From contig CAADUV010000076.1 of the NCBI GenBank assembly GCA_900752305.1, positions 1 to 11,381 of the forward strand: a stretch of 11,381 bases of DNA, written 5' to 3'. The notes under the pieces were generated by a model. That model made no database searches. It saw nothing but the letters and a program-made list of their open reading frames with translations, and was not told where the DNA came from. Of the stretch, positions 7,168 to 11,381 are shown piece after piece; the first letter of the stretch is position 1; each line of letters starts with the position of its first letter. The translations under genes and the position numbers were made by a program. Source of the DNA: an uncultured Oscillospiraceae bacterium. Its GTDB lineage: Bacteria > Bacillota > Clostridia > Oscillospirales > Oscillospiraceae.

Positions 7168-7809
7168 TCAGGAAGCCTTTCTAGCCACCATAGCCTCAGC
7201 AGCTCTGGTGTACTTCAGCGGCTCTTCATCGCTCTGACGGATAAACTCATCCCGCAGGCCACGGGCGTCCAGCATACCCTTGACCTCTGCCAGGGACAGT
7301 TCATAATCCACGCCAGCCACCTTGGGGCCGTTCTGTGCGCCGATGAACACCACCAGAGCGTCCTGGCCGGCGTCCTTGATGCCAGCACTCATGGACTGGA
7401 TCTCCTGACTGACCTGCTGGCTGTACTTTCTGTTGGCTGCGCTCACTTCAAACACGTCCTGGAAACCCATCATGCGGAAGGCGCTGGTCAGACCGTTCTG
7501 GCGCACCACGCTGCTCAGCTCTTCGGACAGGCCGGGAGCCAGCAGAGCCGTGACGCTGCGGCCGTTGCCGATGCTGCGGATGACCTGATACAGGCTACTC
7601 TGTTCCTGGGCAGCCTCCTGGGGACACGGTTCCACGCAAGTGGACTGCTCTGCCTGAGGCTCGTCGATGCCCATCAGGGAGAGGACCCACTGAGGCAGCC
7701 ACTGGAATGCTTCCTTGCTCACCCGCTGATATGCCAGTGCGGCGACTTCTTCATAAACCTTACCCATAGCGGAAACCTTACCCGGCATCATCGTTCTTGC
7801 GTACAACAT
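7168..7809 (-). CDS. Degenerate [FeFe]-hydrogenase-like protein lacking H-cluster cysteines
   Basis: 213 residues; AAGGAGAG at 7823-7816 supports this ATG. Residues 1-56 have no recognised relative. From 57 the chain follows a ferredoxin/[FeFe]-hydrogenase: TCVEPCPQEA (Cys58, Cys62) resembles the last CxxxCP of a 4Fe-4S motif; 27 residues on comes LLAPGLSEEL, where HydA has its APxVR segment at nearly the same distance; then MMGFQDVFEVS (113-123) corresponds to the HydA LGFDxVFDxxF; ALVVFIG (151-157) to the strand before the MPC motif; VDYELSLAEVKGML (167-180) to DxVITTRELAKMI. Missing are the earlier ferredoxin cysteines, the whole TSCCP segment and the MPC cysteine, and the chain ends before the last H-cluster cysteines. 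It cannot bind a normal H-cluster. It has its own promoter, leader and terminator and an intact frame, so it is probably expressed rather than a pseudogene. The role is unknown; the homology is my reading of motifs and spacing. Confidence 0.68.
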   Translation of the reverse strand: MLYARTMMPGKVSAMGKVYEEVAALAYQRVSKEAFQWLPQWVLSLMGIDEPQAEQSTCVEPCPQEAAQEQSSLYQVIRSIGNGRSVTALLAPGLSEELSSVVRQNGLTSAFRMMGFQDVFEVSAANRKYSQQVSQEIQSMSAGIKDAGQDALVVFIGAQNGPKVAGVDYELSLAEVKGMLDARGLRDEFIRQSDEEPLKYTRAAEAMVARKAS

Positions 7810-8037
7810 GTTAATCTCTCCTTATCGTATTTTGTATGATGTTTGTTTGTTGATTTTGCCGAAACAGTTTGTTTCCGCTTTTTGAAGTCTCCTTCACTTT
7901 TCTTGCAAACCCATCATTTCATCGTTTTGTGGTGGTTTTTTCGGGTTCCGTTCTTTTCCACAAAAACACAGGTCTGCTTTTCAGCACTTTCACTGTTCCG
8001 AAGCGTTTTTTGCAGCTCTTCGTTGGCTGTGATTAGG
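7810..8037 (-). promoter_or_regulatory. Long untranslated leader of the hydrogenase-like gene
   Basis: About 220 nt separate the predicted transcription start (near 8031) from the ATG at 7809, with no convincing short ORF. The leader is much richer in A and T than the flanking genes. It shares blocks with the leader at 8726-8950: AAGAGCTG, TGCTGAAAA, TTTGCAAGAAA, TTCGGC followed by AACAAAC, and TAAGGAGAGATTA before the start. The lengths match within a few bases. I see no known riboswitch or T-box. Confidence 0.6.
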
Positions 8038-8066
8038 ATTCTAGCACCTTTTTCCCTGGTTGTCAA
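8038..8066 (-). promoter_or_regulatory. SigmaA promoter of the hydrogenase-like gene
   Basis: Minus strand TTGACA (8066-8061), exactly 17 bases, TAGAAT (8043-8038), with an extended -10 TGC directly before it. The stretch 8100-8067 upstream is A/T-rich and could act as an UP element. Strong by sequence. Confidence 0.88.
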
Positions 8067-8100
8067 TAGAAAAGTAAAGAACTTTTTCATATGTTTTTTC

Positions 8101-8355
8101 TATCAAAACCAATAAATACTGCATGACAAAAATTGCAATCTTGCAAAATCGCAGACTCGATTCTCCAATTTTCGGATTTCAACCCAGTGTTTTGCAAATC
8201 CTTTTCGTCACTTTGACAACCCTTTCACAAACCCCTTCCCATCCGTCCCTTTCCGCGCACACCTGCCCCAAAACAGCCGTCCCTCCGGGGACACCGACCA
8301 AAATCATCCATTTCCCTTCCGACAGCGCCGGCGAAACAAGTTCCTGCCCAACGAC
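8101..8355. other. Intergenic stretch with TTGCAA palindromes, no gene seen
   Basis: No supported gene on either strand. It holds TTGCAATCTTGCAA (8133-8146, two copies of a palindromic hexamer) and another TTGCAA at 8192-8197, upstream of the promoter at 8038-8066. Open frames crossing it lack a ribosome site or run through the terminator hairpin at 8356-8385. Confidence 0.45.
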
Positions 8356-8385
8356 AAAAAAAAGAAACGCCGGATCACCGGCGTT
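8356..8385 (-). terminator. Second minus-strand terminator downstream of the 47-residue gene
   Basis: Minus strand AACGCCGG-TGAT-CCGGCGTT followed by TC and eight T. It is a strong intrinsic terminator about 100 bases beyond the first terminator of the small gene at 8582-8725, with no supported gene between them. Confidence 0.88.
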
Positions 8386-8484
8386 CCCCACATCTACCTT
8401 GTCCTGACGAAATCTCCTTATAAGAAACGACCACGAGGCAGTCCCTTCTGAAGGTCAAATCCCGCAGCGCTTTTTTGCTTCTCG
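8386..8484 (-). other. Spacer between two tandem terminators, possible short RNA
   Basis: 99 bases between terminators facing the same way. On the minus strand it contains TTATAAGGAGATT (around 8421-8410), resembling the ribosome-site end of the two related leaders, but no sensible ORF follows. No promoter with correct spacing was found. It may be an emptied third copy of the cassette, a small RNA, or plain spacer. Confidence 0.25.
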
Positions 8485-8531
8485 AAAAAAAGAAAGCGAT
8501 GAGAACCTCATGTGAAATCCCCATCGCTTTC
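8485..8531 (-). terminator. Probable terminator of the 47-residue gene
   Basis: Minus-strand stem GAAAGCGATG / CATCGCTTTC (8531-8522 with 8501-8492), 20-base loop, then seven T (8491-8485). The large loop makes it weaker than the next terminator downstream. A CGCTTT...AAAGCG pairing just beyond could compete with it. Confidence 0.72.
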
Positions 8532-8581
8532 ATTGACTACGTTCCATATTCAATTCGGTATCCTCCAAAGCGGCCCGCACA

Positions 8582-8725
8582 TCATGCGTGGGCTTTCACC
8601 TTCGCCACCGCCATCTCTCTGGCGTGCATCCGCTCTTCCATCAGCTCCGTGATCAACAGACCGATCTGACCGACGATGACCATACCCGGCAACAAAACTG
8701 ACATCAAAATACCTGCGTGCAACAT
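8582..8725 (-). CDS. 47-residue probable membrane peptide
   Basis: A short gene: AAGGAGAGA (8739-8731), 5 bases, then ATG at 8725 and TGA at 8584-8582. It begins MLHAGILMSVLLPGMVIVGQ, a hydrophobic helix of about 20 residues (5-27), and ends in a charged helix (TELMEERMHAREM ... KVKAHA). The first codons match those of the hydrogenase-like gene 770 bases away: both start ML(H/Y)A and both have PG(M/K)V shortly after, with the shared bases CCGGGTA. Promoter, ribosome site and terminator all frame it, which makes it credible despite its size. A type I toxin-like, regulatory or membrane-complex peptide are all possible; I do not recognise the family. Confidence 0.7.
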   Translation of the reverse strand: MLHAGILMSVLLPGMVIVGQIGLLITELMEERMHAREMAVAKVKAHA

Positions 8726-8950
8726 TGTAATCTCTCCTTACTGATTTATCCTTTGGTTTGTTCACTTCGCCGAATCACAGCCGCGTCCCTATTTTGAAAT
8801 TCACTCTCTATTTCTTGCAAATCACAGCAAATCACGTATTCTGTCCTTCACAGGCATACACATCCATGTTTTGCTCTTTTCTACAAATCCACGCCGCTAT
8901 TTTTCAGCATTTTTACGGTTTGTCAGCTCTTTTCAACTGACTATGGTAGG
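8726..8950 (-). promoter_or_regulatory. Long untranslated leader of the 47-residue gene
   Basis: About 219 nt from the predicted transcription start (near 8944) to ATG 8725, A/T-rich, and related block by block to the leader at 7810-8037. A modest hairpin is possible with arms GTAT..CTGT and ACAG..ATAC around 8858-8835, but it is not clearly conserved in the other copy. The unit exceeds what translation initiation needs, suggesting RNA-level control. Confidence 0.6.
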
Positions 8951-8979
8951 ATTGTAGCACTCACGCGCCCACTTGTCAA
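8951..8979 (-). promoter_or_regulatory. SigmaA promoter of the 47-residue gene
   Basis: Minus strand TTGACA (8979-8974), 17 bases, TACAAT (8956-8951), with extended -10 TGC. It has the same layout as the promoter at 8038-8066. Upstream, ATGAAAAAGT (9015-9006) also recurs ahead of the other promoter (8090-8081). Confidence 0.9.
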
Positions 8980-9064
8980 TACGGCAGAAACAACTTTCCT
9001 ATGGGACTTTTTCATGAAAACAGCGTTCTTTTGCAAGTATAAACTATACATCCTGTATTTCTGC

Positions 9065-9100
9065 AAGAAAAGACGGCAGAGCCCGTCGGCTCCGCCGTCT
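9065..9100 (-). terminator. Terminator of murT-gatD
   Basis: Minus-strand stem AGACGGC plus GAGCC arms (9100-9094 and 9092-9088 with 9083-9079 and 9077-9071, one mismatch between the arms), loop of four, followed by TTTTCTT. It lies 19 bases past the gatD stop. Confidence 0.88.
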
Positions 9101-9118
9101 CATTTTGACTTATTTTCG

Positions 9119-9847
9119 TCAGTTCGCCAACTTTTTCACAAAGCGCTTCACGATATATTCGTTGGCCTCCCGCTCCTCCACGTCAGGCAGCGGCGCCAGC
9201 GACCCGTCGCCGCACTTCCGCTCCAGCGCCTGCCGCAGGAGCAGGTCACAGACCTGGGGATTCTTAGGCAGCAGCGGCCCGTGGAGATAGGTGCCCACCA
9301 CATTTTTGTAGCGCACCCCCTCGTGGCCGTCCTGTCCGTTGTTGCCGTAGCCGAAGAGCACCTTCCCCAAGGGCTGGTTGTGGTTGATATACGTCCGGCC
9401 GCCGTGGTTCTCAAAGCCCACGATGGGGGTGGAAAGCTCGGGACTGTCCAGCACCACGTTGGAGATGAGCCGGGGACTGCCCTGTTCCGTGTACAAGTCC
9501 ACCAGCGACAGCCCTTCCATGCGTCCCTGGTCGGTGTCATAGTAGTGCCCCAGCAGCTGATAGCCGCCGCACACGGCGATGACCGTGCCGCCATCCTCCA
9601 CATAGGCTTTGAAATCCTTCTGGATGCCTTGCAGCTTCTGGCAGACGATCATCTGCTCCCGGTCGGAGCCGCCGCCCAGCAGCACGATGTCCAGTTCCTG
9701 GAAAGGGATGCTGTCCTCCAGCAGGAACTCCCGTACTTCCGCCTCCATGCCGCGCCATTCCAGCCGCTTCCGCAGGCACTGGATATTCCCCCGGTCGCCA
9801 TACAGGTTCAGCAGGTCGGGGTACAGATGTCCGATGGTCAGTTTCAT
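9119..9847 (-). CDS. gatD: Lipid II isoglutaminyl synthase, glutaminase subunit GatD
   Basis: 242 residues, full length for GatD, the class I glutamine amidotransferase that frees ammonia for MurT to amidate the D-Glu of lipid II at the cytoplasmic membrane face. Visible features: HLYPDLLNLYGDRGNI at the N-terminus, VLLGGGSDREQ (55-65), the nucleophile in VIAVCGGYQLLG (Cys93), GFENHGGRT (144-152) and the catalytic His in GTYLHGPLLPKNP (His189). Cys93 and His189 fall almost where the S. aureus enzyme has Cys94 and His189, and Arg126 corresponds to its substrate-contacting Arg128. The start overlaps the murT stop as ATGA, and AAGGAGG at 9861-9855 lies inside the end of murT, so the two are translationally coupled. 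Nothing is unusual; the assignment is secure. Confidence 0.96.
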   Translation of the reverse strand: MKLTIGHLYPDLLNLYGDRGNIQCLRKRLEWRGMEAEVREFLLEDSIPFQELDIVLLGGGSDREQMIVCQKLQGIQKDFKAYVEDGGTVIAVCGGYQLLGHYYDTDQGRMEGLSLVDLYTEQGSPRLISNVVLDSPELSTPIVGFENHGGRTYINHNQPLGKVLFGYGNNGQDGHEGVRYKNVVGTYLHGPLLPKNPQVCDLLLRQALERKCGDGSLAPLPDVEEREANEYIVKRFVKKLAN

Positions 9848-11193
9848 GCCTCTCCCTCCTTCTGCTCCGCCATCTGCATCAGCGCCCGACGGGTTGGGTC
9901 GAGGGCGGTGTAGTTCACCAGCACATACAGGTTCCCGCAGCCGTCCTGGAGGCGCTTTTCGATGGCCGTCTTGATGTTCTCCTCCAGCATGGAGGGGATG
10001 TCCGTGTACTTCAGCCGCAAGCGCATATCCTGGGCACGGATGCCGCTGGCGGTGATGGAGCGGATCTGCTTGGCCGCCAGCCGGTCAAAGTCCACGTCCC
10101 ACAGCCAGGACACGTCCGCCCCGTCCTGGGCGTTGTCGTTGATGGCGATGATGAGGTCCTTTTCCGTGTCGTCCTCGAAGACCACCGACAGGTTCTGATT
10201 GAACCCGGTGGGGTTCTTGGCCAGGCTCAAGAACACCGGACAGCCATCGATGACAAACCGCTCGTTCCGCCCATTCTCCGTCTGGAAGCTGGTCAAAACC
10301 TCCTGGAAATGGGGCAGCGGGATGTCCGCACTGGCCACGGCGGCGTAGACCGCCAAAATGTTGTAAATGTTATAAAAACCACGGAAACCAGAGGTCATCG
10401 GCTGCCCATTGATGGCAAAGGATAACCCGTTCTTCATCTCCACCTGAGAGCCGTTGAAGTCGATCTTGGGTCGGGTGAACCCACAGTTGGGGCAGTGATA
10501 GCTGCCCAGCTGGCTATAGTGGTAGAAGTCGTAGTGGAGCCGGGTGCCGCACTGCTTGCAGAAGGTGCCCTCCCGAATCTCATGGTTGTCCGGCTTGTCG
10601 AAGACCTGCTCCTGCACGCCGTAGGTCACATAAGGGTGTCCGCTGTTGACGGCCAGGGAGGCGGCCAGGGCGTCATCGGCGTTGACCACCAAGGTCATGT
10701 CAGGCGCCAGCTCGATGCCCTGATGGAGCAGGTCCATGGTGATGTCCAGCTCGCCGTAGCGGTCCAGCTGGTCCCGGAACAGGTTGGTCAGCACCATGGT
10801 GTCCGGCTGGAAGAATTTCAGCACCCGCCTGGCAGACGCCTCGTCCACCTCCAGGCAGGCGTATTCCGCGTCAAACTTCCCCACCCAGTTGGCCGCCAGC
10901 ACCAGCGCGGTCGCCACGCCGGGGAGCATATTAGAACCAGTGTGGTTGCACACCACCGTGTGCCCCTCCCGCTCCAGAGCGGCGCAAAGGAGGTTGTTGG
11001 TGGTGGTCTTGCCGTTGGTGCCGCAGACCACGAAGGTGTGCTTGTGGATGCCGCCGATGAGATGGCGGATGATGGCCGGGTCGATCTTCAATGCCACGCG
11101 GCCGGGGAAGGTCTCCCCATGGGTGCCCTTCAACTTACAGGCCAGCCGAGCAGCCTTGGCCGCCCAGATGGCAAGGATGGTTCGTATCTTCAC
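9844..11193 (-). CDS. murT: Lipid II isoglutaminyl synthase, Mur-ligase-like subunit MurT
   Basis: 449 residues, the usual MurT length. MurT uses ATP to activate the D-glutamate carboxylate of lipid II and, with GatD, converts it to D-isoglutamine. Visible features: the family opening MKIRTILAIWAAKAAR, the P-loop GTNGKTTTN (58-66), the Mur central domain, and a C4 zinc ribbon unique to MurT (Cys212, Cys215, Cys234, Cys237) inserted in that domain. SWLWDVDF contains Asp366, the likely partner of the GatD Cys-His pair (Asp349 in S. aureus). The start codon is GTG, supported by AGAGGG at 11206-11201 seven bases before it and by the fit to family N-termini. It is the first gene of a two-gene operon; a terminator of another gene lies 118 bases upstream, so it has its own promoter. 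Confidence 0.96.
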   Translation of the reverse strand: MKIRTILAIWAAKAARLACKLKGTHGETFPGRVALKIDPAIIRHLIGGIHKHTFVVCGTNGKTTTNNLLCAALEREGHTVVCNHTGSNMLPGVATALVLAANWVGKFDAEYACLEVDEASARRVLKFFQPDTMVLTNLFRDQLDRYGELDITMDLLHQGIELAPDMTLVVNADDALAASLAVNSGHPYVTYGVQEQVFDKPDNHEIREGTFCKQCGTRLHYDFYHYSQLGSYHCPNCGFTRPKIDFNGSQVEMKNGLSFAINGQPMTSGFRGFYNIYNILAVYAAVASADIPLPHFQEVLTSFQTENGRNERFVIDGCPVFLSLAKNPTGFNQNLSVVFEDDTEKDLIIAINDNAQDGADVSWLWDVDFDRLAAKQIRSITASGIRAQDMRLRLKYTDIPSMLEENIKTAIEKRLQDGCGNLYVLVNYTALDPTRRALMQMAEQKEGEA

Positions 11194-11251
11194 GTTCTTT
11201 CCCTCTTATCTGGTCAGATTCCGCCCCAACAGGGCGTTCGGTTCTCCTAGC

Positions 11252-11280
11252 AGTTTACCAAGAAAGCGGTGGCATTGCAC
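11252..11280 (-). promoter_or_regulatory. Candidate murT-gatD promoter
   Basis: Minus-strand extended -10 TGGTAAACT (TAAACT at 11257-11252) with a weak -35 GTGCAA (11280-11275) at 17 bases. It is the best candidate between the upstream terminator and the murT start, but only three of six -35 bases match. The predicted leader could form a short CGCCC/GGGCG hairpin (11236-11222). Confidence 0.35.
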
Positions 11281-11310
11281 GAAGAAATTTTTAAATTTTT
11301 CGGGAATGGG

Positions 11311-11342
11311 AAAAAAACCACCCAAGGCAGTGCCCTGAGTGG
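11311..11342 (-). terminator. Terminator of a minus-strand gene beyond the right edge
   Basis: An 11-bp stem with two G-T pairs (11342-11332 with 11328-11318), loop ACT on the minus strand, followed by seven T (11317-11311). It shows a minus-strand transcript arriving from the right; the remaining 39 bases to the edge are too few to identify that gene. Confidence 0.88.
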
Positions 11343-11381
11343 CTCAATCTGCAAGTAAAAAGTCTCACAGAGTTCCGGCAG

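Noticed and set aside
7810..8037. Possible leader peptide or riboswitch in the long leaders
   Set aside because: Candidate short frames are not shared between the two leaders (a stop in one aligns with Trp in the other), and no known riboswitch or T-box core was seen. A novel RNA element is not excluded.
7843..8115. 90-codon Phe/Ser-rich plus-strand frame antisense to the first leader, and a similar one at 8758-8940
   Set aside because: No ribosome site; they arise from A-rich leader RNA read in reverse, and both coincide with the strong minus-strand promoters and leaders.
8179..8391. 70-codon minus-strand frame with a GTG start
   Set aside because: Its first codons run through a strong terminator hairpin and T-run, the ribosome site is too far away, and the product matches nothing I recognise.
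9014..11250. Long plus-strand frames opposite murT-gatD
   Set aside because: They overlap confidently identified MurT and GatD on the other strand and show only shadow composition.
1..11381. CRISPR array, tRNA, rRNA, insertion sequence or attachment site
   Set aside because: No regularly spaced repeats, no cloverleaf, no transposase or integrase motifs and no terminal repeats around any block were found.

Overview
The window looks like a chromosome segment of an anaerobic, moderately GC-rich Gram-positive bacterium, most likely a gut Clostridia of the Oscillospiraceae/Ruminococcaceae type. The grounds are MurT-GatD (Gram-positive peptidoglycan amidation), a clostridial YidC architecture, LicC/LicA phosphocholine enzymes, strong AAGGAG ribosome sites and a relic of an [FeFe]-hydrogenase. 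Genus is not determinable from the sequence alone.

Positions 1-7050, plus strand: one operon-like run of five genes for a cell-surface polymer. In order they are a membrane-anchored sulfatase/LTA-synthase-type transferase (5' end cut by the window edge), a fusion of a YidC insertase with a TagF/TagB-type CDP-polyol polyol-phosphotransferase, an IspD/TarI-family cytidylyltransferase with two altered active-site positions, a three-domain winged-helix/LicC/LicA protein expected to make CDP-choline from choline, and a small signal-peptide-plus-one-helix protein. A perfect 15-bp hairpin terminator closes the run. Together they suggest synthesis of a polyol-phosphate (teichoic-acid-like) polymer decorated with phosphocholine: cytoplasmic activation of precursors, transfer at the inner membrane face, and extracytoplasmic transfer by the sulfatase-fold enzyme.

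Positions 7062-9020, minus strand: an AT-rich accessory stretch with two short transcription units. Each has a near-consensus promoter (TTGACA, 17-base spacer, TGC plus TAGAAT or TACAAT) and an untranslated leader of about 220 nt, and the two leaders are visibly related. The genes even begin with matching codons. One unit encodes a 213-residue protein recognisable as a shrunken [FeFe]-hydrogenase that has lost its H-cluster cysteines. The other encodes a previously easy-to-miss 47-residue probable membrane peptide. Several terminators separate these units, and the palindrome TTGCAA recurs around them. This duplicated promoter-leader cassette with unrelated cargo is the most unusual part of the window.

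Positions 9065-11342, minus strand: murT-gatD, overlapping by four bases, the two subunits of lipid II isoglutaminyl synthase, with a terminator after gatD and a terminator of an upstream gene just before the murT leader. This is an ordinary housekeeping operon.

The first 21 bases of the window are an exact reverse complement of 182-202, so the extreme left edge could be an assembly artefact.
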